A stretch of 64,000 bases of DNA from Streptomyces roseoverticillatus (lineage in GTDB: Bacteria > Actinomycetota > Actinomycetes > Streptomycetales > Streptomycetaceae). The stretch covers positions 310,001 to 374,000 of the forward strand of contig NZ_JOFL01000001.1 in the NCBI RefSeq assembly GCF_000719265.1, in the 5' to 3' direction. Shown here piece after piece: positions 43,808-52,600 of the stretch. The notes beneath the pieces were generated by a model. It saw only the letters and a program-made list of their open reading frames with translations, did not search any database and was not told where the DNA came from. The translations under genes were made by a program, and so were the position numbers. Position 1 is the first letter of the stretch, and the number at the start of each line of letters is the position of its first letter.

Positions 43808-45046
43808 ATGGCAGGCAACTCGGGGCCACTGTCGCCGCGGGCCAAGCTGGCCGTGACGGCGGGCAAGGCGGCTGCGGCGGTGTCGCGGGCCGCGGGCCGC
43901 GGCAGCGGATCGGTGATCGGCGGCAAGGTCGCGCTCAAGCTCGACCCCGACCTGCTGGCCCGGCTGGCGACCCACCTGGACGTGGTCCTGGTGTCGGCCA
44001 CCAACGGCAAGACGACCACGACCCGGCTGATCGCCGAGGCGCTGCGCGCCAGCGGCCCGGTCGTGTCGAACGCGCTGGGCGCGAACATGCCCGCGGGCAT
44101 CACCTCGGCGCTGGCGGGCGGCTCGGACGCGCGCTACGGCGTGATCGAGGTGGACGAGAAGTACCTGGCGGGTGTCGCCCGGGACGTCTCCCCCAAGGCC
44201 ATAGCGCTGCTGAACCTCTCGCGCGACCAGCTCGACCGGGCCGCGGAGACGCGCATGCTCGCCGAGAAGTGGCGTGAGGGCCTGGCCGGCACCAAGGCAG
44301 TGATCATCGCGAACGCGGACGACCCGCTGATCGTGTGGGCCGCCTCCTCCTCGCCGAACGTGGTGTGGGTGGCGGCCGGCCAGGAGTGGAAGGACGACGC
44401 CTGGTCGTGCCCGTCGTGCGGCGGCGTGATGCAGCGCCCCGGCGACGACTGGTTCTGCGGCGAGTGCGGCTTCCGCCGGCCGACCCCGAGCTGGGCGCTG
44501 TCGGGCGACTACGTCCTCGACCCGCACGGTTCGGCCTGGCCGATCCACCTGCAGCTGCCGGGCCGGGCCAACAAGGCGAACGCCACCACCTCCGCGGCCG
44601 TCGCGGCCACCTTCGGCGTCCCGCCGCAGGTCGCGCTGGAGCGGATGTACCAGGTGCAGGCGGTGGCGGGCCGGTTCGACGTGGTGCAGTTCCTCGGCCG
44701 CGACATCCGGCTGCTGCTGGCCAAGAACCCGGCCGGCTGGCTGGAGACGTTCTCGCTGATCGACGGGCCGCCGGCGCCGGTGATCCTCGCGGTCAACGCC
44801 CGCGGCGCCGACGGCACCGACACCTCGTGGCTGTGGGACGTGGACTACCCGCGCCTCGCCGGCCACCCGATCTTCGTCATCGGCGACCGCAAGCTGGACC
44901 TGGCCGTCCGGCTCGAGGTCGCGGGCCTGGACTTCCGGGTCTGCGAGACCGTCGACGAGGCCGTGCAGCAGTGCCCGCCCGGCAAGATCGAGCTGATCGC
45001 CAACTACACGGCGTTCCAGGACGTCCGCCGCCGCGTCGGCAACTGA
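43808..45046 (+). CDS. murT: MurT, lipid II isoglutaminyl synthase ligase subunit
   Basis: The protein is 412 aa. A Mur-ligase ATP site (VSATNGKTTTTRLIAEALRA) is followed by the central domain and by a MurT-specific four-Cys ribbon (CPSCGG...CGECGF, ~200-222). The C-terminal DUF1727 part contains DTSWLWDVDY. With GatD, MurT converts the alpha-carboxyl of D-Glu in lipid II to D-isoglutamine. It is followed by gatD 29 bp downstream. The ribosome site is GGAGGATC. Confidence 0.95.
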   Translation: MAGNSGPLSPRAKLAVTAGKAAAAVSRAAGRGSGSVIGGKVALKLDPDLLARLATHLDVVLVSATNGKTTTTRLIAEALRASGPVVSNALGANMPAGITSALAGGSDARYGVIEVDEKYLAGVARDVSPKAIALLNLSRDQLDRAAETRMLAEKWREGLAGTKAVIIANADDPLIVWAASSSPNVVWVAAGQEWKDDAWSCPSCGGVMQRPGDDWFCGECGFRRPTPSWALSGDYVLDPHGSAWPIHLQLPGRANKANATTSAAVAATFGVPPQVALERMYQVQAVAGRFDVVQFLGRDIRLLLAKNPAGWLETFSLIDGPPAPVILAVNARGADGTDTSWLWDVDYPRLAGHPIFVIGDRKLDLAVRLEVAGLDFRVCETVDEAVQQCPPGKIELIANYTAFQDVRRRVGN

Positions 45047-45075
45047 CCCCCGCAACACTTGACAGGATTGTGAGC

Positions 45076-45804
45076 ATGAGCCAGAACAGTCTGCGTGTGG
45101 TGTGGGTCTACCCCGACCTGCTCAGCACCTACGGCGACCAGGGCAACGTCCTGGTCCTGGAGCGGCGGGCGCGCCAGCGCCGGCTGGATGTCCAGCGCGT
45201 CGACATCCGGTCCGACCAGCCCATCCCGACCTCCGGGGACATCTATCTGATCGGCGGCGGTGAGGACCGCCCGCAGCGGCTCGCGGCCGAGCGGCTGCGC
45301 CGCGACGGCGGCCTGAACCGGGCCGTCGCCAACGGCGCGATCGTCTTCTCGGTCTGCGCCGGCTACCAGATCCTGGGCCACGAGTTCGTCAACGACCTGG
45401 GCCAGCGCGAGCAGGGCCTCGGCCTGCTCGACGTCATCAGCACCCGCGGCGAGGGCGAGCGCTGCGTCGGCGACGTCCTCGCGGACATCGACGAGCCGCT
45501 GGGCCTGCCGCCGCTGACGGGCTTCGAGAACCACCAGGGCGTCACCCACCTCGGCCCGACGGCCCGCCCGTTCGCCCGCGTGCGCTACGGCAACGGCAAC
45601 GGCTCGGGCGACGGCTTCGAGGGTGCGTACAACGACACCGTCTTCGGTACGTACATGCACGGCCCGGTGATGGCCCGCAACCCGCACATCTCGGACATGC
45701 TGATCAAGCTGGCGCTGGACGTCAACGCCCTGCCGCCGGTCGACGACCGCTGGTACGAGGCGCTGCGCGCCGAGCGGATCGCCGCGGCGACCCAGTCGGC
45801 GTAG
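45076..45804 (+). CDS. gatD: GatD, lipid II isoglutaminyl synthase glutaminase subunit
   Basis: The protein is 242 aa, a class I glutaminase-like domain: nucleophile Cys in SVCAGYQILG, catalytic His in GTYMHGPVMAR, and LIGGGEDRPQRL near the start. It supplies ammonia from glutamine to MurT. A GTG six bases earlier is possible, but ATG 45076 is better spaced from AGGA. Co-transcribed with murT. A hairpin follows before pfkA. Confidence 0.95.
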   Translation: MSQNSLRVVWVYPDLLSTYGDQGNVLVLERRARQRRLDVQRVDIRSDQPIPTSGDIYLIGGGEDRPQRLAAERLRRDGGLNRAVANGAIVFSVCAGYQILGHEFVNDLGQREQGLGLLDVISTRGEGERCVGDVLADIDEPLGLPPLTGFENHQGVTHLGPTARPFARVRYGNGNGSGDGFEGAYNDTVFGTYMHGPVMARNPHISDMLIKLALDVNALPPVDDRWYEALRAERIAAATQSA

Positions 45805-45830
45805 CCCTGCCGACCGCATGACGGACGGTC

Positions 45831-45871
45831 GCGTCCCCCGCCACCCATCGCGGTTAGGGTGGCGGGGACGC
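45831..45871 (+). terminator. Hairpin between gatD and pfkA (terminator or attenuator)
   Basis: A ~15-bp stem (45831-45846 with 45857-45871, one bulged C) closes a 10-nt loop. It lies after gatD and 53 bp before the pfkA start. It may end the murT-gatD transcript or modulate read-through. Confidence 0.55.
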
Positions 45872-45924
45872 AACCGGACGACGGGGTCCGGTCCCCCGCC
45901 CTGTTGCGAAGGTTTCTCCCTGTC

Positions 45925-46950
45925 ATGCGCATTGGTGTACTCACCTCCGGTGGCGACTGCCCCGGTCTGAACGCCGTCATCAGGTCCGTCGTGCACCGCG
46001 CGGTCGTCGACCACGGCGACGAGGTCATCGGCTTCCACGACGGCTGGAAGGGCCTCCTCGAAGGCGACCACCGCAGGCTCGACCTGGACGCCGTGGCCGG
46101 CATCCTGGCCACCGGCGGCACGATCCTCGGCTCCTCCCGCGTCCAGCCCGCACAGCTGCGGGACGGCGTCGAGCGGGCCAAGGGCCACGTGGCCGACCTC
46201 GGCCTGGACGCCGTCATCCCGATCGGCGGCGAGGGCACGCTCAAGGCCGCCCGGCTGCTGTCGGACGCCGGCCTGCCGATCGTCGGCGTGCCGAAGACCA
46301 TCGACAACGACATCGCCTCGACGGACGTCACGTTCGGCTTCGACACCGCCGTCGGCGTGGCCACCGAGGCCCTGGACCGGCTCAAGACCACCGCCGAGTC
46401 CCACCAGCGCGTGCTCATCGTCGAGGTGATGGGCCGGCACACCGGCTGGATCGCCCTGCACTCGGGCATGGCCGCCGGCGCCCACGCCATCGTCGTGCCC
46501 GAGCGGCCCTTCGGCATCGACGAGCTGACCGAGGTCGTGGGCCGGCGCTTCGAGGCCGGCAAGCGCTTCGCGATCGTCGTCGTCGCCGAGGGCGCCAAGC
46601 CGCGCGAGGGCTCCATGGCCTTCGAGACCGGCGCCACGGACGTCTACGGGCACGAGCGGTTCGCCGGGGTGGCCCGGCAGCTCGCCGGGGAGCTGGAGCG
46701 GCGCCTGGGCAAGGAGGCCCGCCCGGTGATCCTCGGCCACGTGCAGCGCGGCGGCACCCCGACCGCGTACGACCGCGTCCTCGCGACCCGGTTCGGCTGG
46801 CACGCCGTGGAGGCGGCGCACCGCGGGGCGTTCGGGATGATGACGGCCCTGCGCGGCACGGACATCACGCTGGTGCCCCTCGCGAAGGCCGTCGAGCGGC
46901 TCAAGACCGTGCCGCAGGAGCGGTACACCGAGGTCGAGTGCGTGCTCTGA
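45925..46950 (+). CDS. pfkA: 6-phosphofructokinase
   Basis: The protein is 341 aa. Blocks seen are LTSGGDCPGLNAVIR (ATP site), PIGGEGTLKAARLL, GVPKTIDNDI with the catalytic Asp, EVMGRHTGWIAL and GHVQRGGTPTAYDR. The Gly after GGEG/GG and the Lys of the PKTIDND motif fit the group in which ATP- or PPi-use is decided; this motif set matches actinobacterial ATP-PFKs. It catalyses fructose-6-phosphate phosphorylation in glycolysis. From memory S. coelicolor has three copies; which one this is cannot be settled here. Confidence 0.93.
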   Translation: MRIGVLTSGGDCPGLNAVIRSVVHRAVVDHGDEVIGFHDGWKGLLEGDHRRLDLDAVAGILATGGTILGSSRVQPAQLRDGVERAKGHVADLGLDAVIPIGGEGTLKAARLLSDAGLPIVGVPKTIDNDIASTDVTFGFDTAVGVATEALDRLKTTAESHQRVLIVEVMGRHTGWIALHSGMAAGAHAIVVPERPFGIDELTEVVGRRFEAGKRFAIVVVAEGAKPREGSMAFETGATDVYGHERFAGVARQLAGELERRLGKEARPVILGHVQRGGTPTAYDRVLATRFGWHAVEAAHRGAFGMMTALRGTDITLVPLAKAVERLKTVPQERYTEVECVL

Positions 46951-46985
46951 CCCGCCCTGACCCGCTCTGACCCGGTCCCGGGCGG

Positions 46986-47019
46986 GGCGCCCCCGGCCGC
47001 GGACGCGGCCCGGGGCGCC
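46986..47019 (+). terminator. GC hairpin terminator after pfkA
   Basis: A 15-bp stem with one mismatch (46986-47000 with 47005-47019) closes a GGAC loop, about 35 bp after the pfkA stop. It is followed by TCTACTCT rather than a U-run. Confidence 0.65.
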
Positions 47020-47063
47020 TCTACTCTGGTTCCGGCGCATCGGTGCGAAATGGGAGAGAGCGG

Positions 47064-48017
47064 ATGGATCACAGCGGGCACGGCATGATGCACATGGACA
47101 TGCCGCCGTTCACGCTGGAGCGGGGTCTGCAGTTCAGTGGCGACCCGTTCTTCATGACCGGCTGTCTGCTGGCGCTGGCCCTCTACGGCTGGGCGGTGGT
47201 CCGGCTGCGGCGCCGCGGCGACGCCTGGCCGGTGGGCCGGACCGTCGCGTTCGCCCTCGGTGTGCTGACCGTGTGGCTGGTGATGTGCACCAAGCTCAAC
47301 GACTACGGCATGGTCATGTTCAGCGTGCACATGGTGCAGCACATGGTCATCAGCATGCTCTCGCCGATCCTGGTCCTGCTCGGCGCGCCGGTGACGCTGA
47401 CGCTGCGGGCGCTGCCGGCGGCCGGGCGCGGCCGCAGGGGTCCGCGCGAGTGGCTGGTCTCGCTGCTCCACAGCCGCTACATGCGGGTCATCACGCACCC
47501 GGTGTTCACGATCCCGCTGTTCATCGCGAGCCTGTACGCGCTGTACTTCACGCCGCTCTTCGACTTCCTGATGGAGTCCAGGACGGGCCACATCGCGATG
47601 ATGGTCCACTTCCTCGCCGTGGGCCTGGTGTTCTTCTGGCCGATCATGGGCGTGGACCCGGGCCCGCACCGGCCGGGCTACGTGATGCGGATGCTGGAGC
47701 TGTTCGCGGGCATGCCCTTCCACGCGTTCTTCGGCATCGCGCTGATGATGGCGTCCGAGCCGATGATCGGCACGTACATGCACCCGCCGGCCTCGCTGGG
47801 CATCGACGCGCTGGAGGACCAGCAGGCGGGCGGTGGCATCGCCTGGGCGTTCAGCGAGATCCCGTCGGTCGTGGTGCTGCTCGCGCTGGCCTACCAGTGG
47901 TACCGCTCCGAGCAGCGGCAGGCCCGGCGCTCCGACCGCGCCGCGGACCGCAACGGCGACAAGGAGCTGGAGGCGTACAACGCCTACCTCGCCTCGCTGC
48001 GCTCGCAGGAGAGCTGA
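47064..48017 (+). CDS. CtaG-like cytochrome c oxidase assembly membrane protein
   Basis: The protein is 317 aa with about seven membrane helices. It starts with a His/Met-rich stretch (MDHSGHGMMHMDM) suited to copper binding, and has FSVHMVQHMVISMLSP and GHIAMMVHFLAVG, the conserved His-rich helices of the caa3_CtaG family. Members help insert copper into cytochrome oxidase. ATG 47064 follows GGGAGAGAG. No oxidase genes are adjacent. A long hairpin follows. Confidence 0.87.
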   Translation: MDHSGHGMMHMDMPPFTLERGLQFSGDPFFMTGCLLALALYGWAVVRLRRRGDAWPVGRTVAFALGVLTVWLVMCTKLNDYGMVMFSVHMVQHMVISMLSPILVLLGAPVTLTLRALPAAGRGRRGPREWLVSLLHSRYMRVITHPVFTIPLFIASLYALYFTPLFDFLMESRTGHIAMMVHFLAVGLVFFWPIMGVDPGPHRPGYVMRMLELFAGMPFHAFFGIALMMASEPMIGTYMHPPASLGIDALEDQQAGGGIAWAFSEIPSVVVLLALAYQWYRSEQRQARRSDRAADRNGDKELEAYNAYLASLRSQES

Positions 48018-48062
48018 GGGGCGGGCGCACGAGGGAGGCGGGGCGCACGGGATCTGGCGGCA

Positions 48063-48104
48063 GGGGCCGCGGCCGGGAGACGATGGACTCCAGGCCGCGG
48101 CCCC
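48063..48104 (+). terminator. Long GC hairpin after the CtaG-like gene
   Basis: A 12-bp perfect outer stem (48063-48074 with 48093-48104) is extended by an inner GGAG/CTCC pairing. It lies 45 bp past the stop. Confidence 0.65.
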
Positions 48105-48148
48105 TCGCGCGTCGGCGCGCTCACGGGCCGCCGTGAGGAGGTGCGGGA

Positions 48149-48307
48149 ATGCCCGGATCGGCGAAGGCGATGGCGGGGCTGACGGTGGGGGGCCTCGTCG
48201 TGGTGACCGCGTATTCGGTGACGATCGGCAGCGACGGCTGGCTGTGGTTCGCATGGGTGATGCTGTCGTTGCTGACGATAGGGACGCTCGTCGCCCGGGG
48301 GACGTGA
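48149..48307 (+). CDS. Small membrane protein, 52 aa
   Basis: The ATG at 48149 has an excellent GAGGAGG ribosome site nine bases upstream. The 52-residue product reads MPGSAKAMAGLTVGGLVVVT, then a short polar turn (SDGWLW) and a second hydrophobic stretch ending LVARGT. This predicts two short membrane helices. It lies directly after the CtaG-like gene's terminator in the same direction. Function unknown. Confidence 0.75.
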   Translation: MPGSAKAMAGLTVGGLVVVTAYSVTIGSDGWLWFAWVMLSLLTIGTLVARGT

Positions 48308-48352
48308 GCGGAGGGCCCGTAAGGCCCGGCGGCGGGCCCAGTCAGAAGGGCC

Positions 48353-48769
48353 TCAGAAGCGGAAGACGGGCCCGGTCGCCGCGTCGAGCGCGCAGGCATT
48401 GGGGAAGGTCCTGTGCCAGACGACGGGGCGGCCGTTCCACTCGCCTTCGGCGGTCGCGGTCACGGGGTCGTACTGGCGGGTGCACCGGTGCTCCGCGCCG
48501 GGCACCCGGCCGGGGTCGCCCTTCGCCTTGTTCAGCGTCGTGCACGCCTCGGCGGCGTGCGGGTGGTGGCCGTCGGCGTCCGGGCAGCTCAGCTGCACCC
48601 CGCGGATCCAGGTGTTCTGCGCGCCGGAGACGGTGAGGAAGAACCGCCCGTCGGTGCCGCCGGCGCCCGGCCGGCCCGGCTTGCCGTCCGCCGCGGCCCG
48701 CGGTGCGGCGAGGAGGAGCAGCGCGGCGGCGGCCGCCGAGGCGGCCACGGCGGTACGGGGTAGGGACAT
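48353..48769 (-). CDS. Subtilisin-inhibitor-like (SSI family) protease inhibitor
   Basis: The protein is 138 aa with a signal peptide ending near RAAADG, leaving a mature domain of about 110 residues. The family frame is clear: FFLTVSGAQNTWIRGVQLSC, HHPHAAEAC, RCTRQYDPVT, and HRTFPNACALDAATGPVFRF. Four Cys form the two expected disulfides. By alignment to SSI (reactive site Met73-Val74 in CPMVYDP), the P1 residue here is Arg in CTRQYDP, which predicts inhibition of trypsin-like proteases rather than subtilisin. It is secreted. Convergent with the 52-aa gene. Confidence 0.93.
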   Translation of the reverse strand: MSLPRTAVAASAAAAALLLLAAPRAAADGKPGRPGAGGTDGRFFLTVSGAQNTWIRGVQLSCPDADGHHPHAAEACTTLNKAKGDPGRVPGAEHRCTRQYDPVTATAEGEWNGRPVVWHRTFPNACALDAATGPVFRF

Positions 48770-48898
48770 CGGTGCCTCCTGGAGCGGGGTGCCCGGGTCA
48801 AGGCCATCGCGCGCGGACCGGGCCCGGCAAGCCGCCGCGCCGCACCGTCCCCCGGGCGGCAGCGGCCGGCCACCCGGCCGGCCGCGGGAGGAGTCACC

Positions 48899-49099
48899 CT
48901 ACTGCGCTCCGGCGCACGAGGAGGACGACACGGCCGCCGCCGCACCGTCCCGCACCGCCACCAGCCACTCCGCCCGCAACCGCTCGTAGGCCCTGCGCTC
49001 CTCGCCGTTGAGCATCCGGCCGCGGCGCTCGGCCAGGAACGCACGGATCGCGTCGTTGATCTCCTCGGGCGACTGGGTGAGGTCCGGGTTGACGGGCAT
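48899..49099 (-). CDS. Small conserved hypothetical protein, 66 aa
   Basis: The helical segment SPEEINDAIRAFLAERRGRM, followed by LNGEERRAYERLRAEWLVAV, predicts two long amphipathic helices, then an Ala/Ser-rich tail with one Cys. No signal peptide. The ribosome site is weak, and a GTG two codons upstream (49105) is an alternative start. No known function. Confidence 0.6.
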   Translation of the reverse strand: MPVNPDLTQSPEEINDAIRAFLAERRGRMLNGEERRAYERLRAEWLVAVRDGAAAAVSSSSCAGAQ

Positions 49100-49224
49100 G
49101 TGCACAGGCTACGAGGGACGGGCGGCCAAAACACCGAGAACCGTCGAGCTTTGCAGAATGCTCATCAAATGGTCATCCAGCCAAAAACCCTCCCGATGGC
49201 GCCCGAAGCGCGGCGACAACGCAG

Positions 49225-49258
49225 GTGGCGCCCCGGTCCGGGAGGACCGGGGCGCCAC
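49225..49258. terminator. Perfect 15-bp GC hairpin after the TAP-like aminopeptidase
   Basis: Positions 49225-49239 and 49244-49258 are exact complements around a 4-nt loop, 18 bp beyond the stop of the leftward aminopeptidase gene. No U-tract. Confidence 0.75.
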
Positions 49259-49275
49259 GGTGCGGTGCGGTGGGA

Positions 49276-50877
49276 CTACTTCGCCGCGGCGGCCTTCGGG
49301 GGCTCGGGGGTGGCGTGCGGGGCGCACGTCACGTCCTGGGCGTCGAGCTTGCCGTCGACGAGGTAGGCGTCGAGCCGGGCGTTGACGCAGGGGTTGGCCT
49401 CGCCCGTGACACCGTGCGAGCCGGCGTCCTTCTCCGTGATCAGACGGGAGCTCTTGAAGCGCTTGTGCAGCTCCACGGCGCCCTCGTACGGGGTCGCGGC
49501 GTCACGCTCGCTCTGGATGATCAGGGTCTGCGGGAGACCCTTGTGGGTCGTGACCTCGATGGGGTTCCCCTGGGGGGCCTTCCACGTGGCGCACGGCAGG
49601 TTCATCCACGCGTTGGCCCAGGTCATGAAGGGCGCCTTGCGGTGGATGCGGGTGTTGTCGCGGTCCCACTTGGCCCAGCTGGTGGGCCACTTGGCGTCCG
49701 CGCACTCGACCGCGGTGTAGACGGCGTTGCTGTTCTCCGAGGCGATGTTGCCCGCGGTGTTGGACAGGTCGGGGCCGGCGGCCTCGACGAGCGCCTTCTC
49801 GTCACCGGCGACGTACTTGCTCCAGGTCTCGGCGACCGGGACCCACGAGGTGTCGTAGTACGCCGCGCCCTGGAAGAAGTTGATCAGCTCGGCCGGGCCG
49901 ACGACCCCGCCTATGGGCTTCTTCTTGGCCTCGGCCCGCAGCTTCTCCCAGCCCTGCTGGACCTGGGCCTGCGTGGTGCCGAGGTGGAAGGCGTCGTCGT
50001 GCTTGGCGACCCACGTCTCCCAGTCCTTGAAGCGGGACTCGAAGGCGACGTCCTGCTCCAGGTTGGCCTGGTACCAGATGTTGTCCCGGTCCGGGTTGAC
50101 GACGCTGTCGACGACCAGGCGGCGGACGTGGCCCGGGAAGAGGGTGCCGTAGACGGCGCCGAGGTAGGTGCCGTAGGAGACGCCCAGGTAGTTGAGCTTC
50201 TTCTCGCCGAGGGCGGCCCGGACGACGTCGACGTCGCGCGCGGTGTTCGCCGTGGTGAGGTACGGCAGCAGCTTGCCACTGCGCTCGGCGCAGCCGTCGG
50301 CGTACTCGCGGGCCAGCTTGCGCTGGGCGCGCTTGTCGGCCTCGCTGTCGGGCACCGGGTCGGCCTTCGGGGCCGCGACGAACTTCTGCGGGTCGATGCA
50401 GGAGATCGGGGCGGAGTGGCCGACGCCGCGCGGGTCGAAGCCCACGAAGTCGTACGCCTTCGCCGTCTTGGCCCACAGCGGGGCCTTGGTGGTGATCCGG
50501 CGCGGGAACTTCATGCCGGAGCCGCCGGGGCCGCCGGGGTTGTAGAGGAGGGCCCCCTGACGCTCGCTCGCGGTACCGGTCGAGCGTGCCCGGTCCACTG
50601 CGATCTTGATGGTGGGCCCGTCGGGCTTGGCGTAGTCGACGGGAACCGTGACGTAGCCGCACTGGATGGGCTTCTCGAGGCCCCAGGCGGCAGGACAGTC
50701 CTGCCACTTGACGCCCGCCTTGGCCGCGCGATCGGCGGCCACCTTCGCGCCGCGGGCCTCGGCGGCCCCGCCCGGCACGGGCTCGCTCGCGCCGGCGGCC
50801 GGGGCGGTCAGGAACCCGGCCACCAGCGCGCCGGTCACCAGGGTGCCGGCCGCGCCGAGTATTGACGTGTGTCTCAC
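49276..50877 (-). CDS. Secreted TAP-like tripeptidyl aminopeptidase
   Basis: The protein is 533 aa with a signal peptide (~1-30). Motifs are YNPGGPGGSGMKFP (oxyanion), LGVSYGTYLGAVYG (nucleophile Ser), SERDAATPYEGAVE (Asp) and DAGSHGVTGEANPCV (His), with the TAP C-terminal domain. It belongs with the Slp/TAP enzymes that remove N-terminal tripeptides from secreted proteins. GTG 50877 follows AGGGGG; the longer frame is leader sequence. TTACGG-18 nt-TACGAT near 50970-51000 on the minus strand may be the promoter. It is a paralogue of the 9618-11213 gene. Confidence 0.92.
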   Translation of the reverse strand: MRHTSILGAAGTLVTGALVAGFLTAPAAGASEPVPGGAAEARGAKVAADRAAKAGVKWQDCPAAWGLEKPIQCGYVTVPVDYAKPDGPTIKIAVDRARSTGTASERQGALLYNPGGPGGSGMKFPRRITTKAPLWAKTAKAYDFVGFDPRGVGHSAPISCIDPQKFVAAPKADPVPDSEADKRAQRKLAREYADGCAERSGKLLPYLTTANTARDVDVVRAALGEKKLNYLGVSYGTYLGAVYGTLFPGHVRRLVVDSVVNPDRDNIWYQANLEQDVAFESRFKDWETWVAKHDDAFHLGTTQAQVQQGWEKLRAEAKKKPIGGVVGPAELINFFQGAAYYDTSWVPVAETWSKYVAGDEKALVEAAGPDLSNTAGNIASENSNAVYTAVECADAKWPTSWAKWDRDNTRIHRKAPFMTWANAWMNLPCATWKAPQGNPIEVTTHKGLPQTLIIQSERDAATPYEGAVELHKRFKSSRLITEKDAGSHGVTGEANPCVNARLDAYLVDGKLDAQDVTCAPHATPEPPKAAAAK

Positions 50878-51038
50878 GTAGGAATCCCCCTGCAAGGTAC
50901 GCCGCTTGAGGCGGCGGAGATCGCAATGCTGCAAGGGGATCCTTTCGTCTCCTATCCCACAATGGACAGATCGTACGAGCGTTCTTTACTAATCCGTAAG
51001 AATGACGAAACACGGCGTGCCACGAGTGGCGTATTTCG

Positions 51039-51851
51039 TCACTGCCGTACCGGAACATCCGTATCAGGTTGTATACCGAAATCCACCCCCGAGCGGCCGT
51101 CTTCGAGCAGCGTCCGGAGCTGCAGGCCGTCCGGCGCCACCGCGCTCACGACGACGGCCGGTCCGGCCAGCGGGGCGGCGACGGCCGTCGGCCCGAGGAC
51201 CCGGGGCGCGGGCGGACGCGCCGCGAAGGCCGGGTCCACGACGAGGAGTTGCCCGGCCGCCCGGTGGCCGCCCAGGACCGCCCCGCCGTCCCAGCCGGGT
51301 GCCCCCGGCCCGTACGACAGCTCCTGGTCGTAGAGCGGGCGCCCCCCGTGACGGACAGTCAGCCGGGCGGTCAGCCGCCCCGGCCGCTCCCCCGCGCGGC
51401 CCAGGATCTGCTCCTCCCGGAACACCAGCCGGGCGGTCGGGGCGAGTTCTACGGTCGTGGTCATCCGCAGCTCGCCGCCGCGGGCCGAGATCAGCGGCTC
51501 GGGCAGCCAGTGCAGCACCGCGCCGTCGCCGACCCGGATGCGGACGTCGTACGTGGCCGGCGCGCCCGTACGGCCCGGCAGGGCGATGGTGGCGGCCGTG
51601 GTGCGGAAGTGCAGCGCGGCGCCGTCCCCCACCTCGGCGGAGAGCGCGAGGGCGTCGCCGCCCAGCGGGGCGCTCATCGCGCCCACCAGACACACGCGCG
51701 CCTCGCGCCCCACCGAGCGCAGGCGCCGCAGCGCGAACGGGCCGGCGCCGTCGAGGACGGGCAGCGCGGTGCCGCCCCTGCCGTCGGCCACGGCGACGAC
51801 CCGCGCGGAGGCCAGCAGGCCGGGCCCCGCCGGGGCGAGGGCCGTGGTCAC
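51039..51851 (-). CDS. ureD: Urease accessory protein UreD (UreH)
   Basis: The protein is 270 aa, starting at a GTG that overlaps the ureG stop by GTGA. Typical UreD features are [40 protein letters not shown] and [17 protein letters not shown]. UreD is the scaffold of the UreDFG complex that delivers nickel to apo-urease. It is the last gene of the operon. No terminator hairpin was seen after it. Confidence 0.9.
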   Translation of the reverse strand: MTTALAPAGPGLLASARVVAVADGRGGTALPVLDGAGPFALRRLRSVGREARVCLVGAMSAPLGGDALALSAEVGDGAALHFRTTAATIALPGRTGAPATYDVRIRVGDGAVLHWLPEPLISARGGELRMTTTVELAPTARLVFREEQILGRAGERPGRLTARLTVRHGGRPLYDQELSYGPGAPGWDGGAVLGGHRAAGQLLVVDPAFAARPPAPRVLGPTAVAAPLAGPAVVVSAVAPDGLQLRTLLEDGRSGVDFGIQPDTDVPVRQ

Positions 51852-52555
51852 GGCGCCGCGGTCCACGCGGCGAGCTGCGCGCGCACCCACGCGGTGACCG
51901 GCTCCACGCCGCCCTCGGTGACGAGGGAGGTGAAGACGGCGGGGAGCTCGCCGCGCTGCGCCTTCGCGTCGCGCGCCATGCCCTCCAGGTCGACGCCGAC
52001 GTACGGGGCGAGGTCCGTCTTGTTGACGACGAGCAGGTCGGCGGTGGTGATGCCGGGGCCGCCCTTACGCGGGATGTCGTCGCCGCCCGCGACGTCGATG
52101 ACGAAGATCTGGGCGTCCACCAGACCCTTGGAGAAGGTCGCGGTGAGGTTGTCGCCGCCGGACTCGACCAGGACGAGGTCCAGCGGCCCCGCCCCCGAGG
52201 AGGAAGCCACAGCCTCCAGGTCCTCCACGGCCTCCAGGTTGGCGGAGATGTCGTCACGGATCGCGGTGTGCGGGCAGGCCCCGGTCTCCACGGCGGTGAT
52301 CCGCTCCGGCGGCAGGACGGCGTTGCGCAGCAGGAACTCCGCGTCTTCGCGGGTGTAGATGTCGTTGGTGACGACGGCGACGGACAGCTCGTCGCGCAGC
52401 GCGCGGCAGAGGGCGGCGACGGTCGCCGTCTTACCGGACCCGACGGGCCCGCCGAGCCCGATCCGCAGGGCACGGCGCGAGCCGTCGGGGCGGACGGGGG
52501 AAGGGGCGCTGTAGGTGTGGCGGTGGGGGTAGGTCTCGGGGTGGTCGCGGTGCAT
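51848..52555 (-). CDS. ureG: Urease accessory GTPase UreG
   Basis: The protein is 235 aa. P-loop [18 protein letters not shown], then [35 protein letters not shown] (the Cys-x-His nickel site is CPH), [13 protein letters not shown] and [12 protein letters not shown]. It hydrolyses GTP to drive nickel transfer to UreC. The N-terminus is His-containing ([15 protein letters not shown]), a possible nickel store that might partly replace the missing UreE. It is separated from ureF by 643 bp of repeats. Confidence 0.95.
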   Translation of the reverse strand: MHRDHPETYPHRHTYSAPSPVRPDGSRRALRIGLGGPVGSGKTATVAALCRALRDELSVAVVTNDIYTREDAEFLLRNAVLPPERITAVETGACPHTAIRDDISANLEAVEDLEAVASSSGAGPLDLVLVESGGDNLTATFSKGLVDAQIFVIDVAGGDDIPRKGGPGITTADLLVVNKTDLAPYVGVDLEGMARDAKAQRGELPAVFTSLVTEGGVEPVTAWVRAQLAAWTAAP

Positions 52556-52600
52556 GGTCCCTCCGGGTGGGTTCGGTGGTCGACAGGGTTCCGGTGGCTA

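Noticed and set aside
45925..46950. Reading pfkA as a PPi-dependent enzyme
   Set aside because: The visible motifs do not clearly support PPi use, and the known Streptomyces PfkA proteins are ATP-dependent. Left as general 6-phosphofructokinase.
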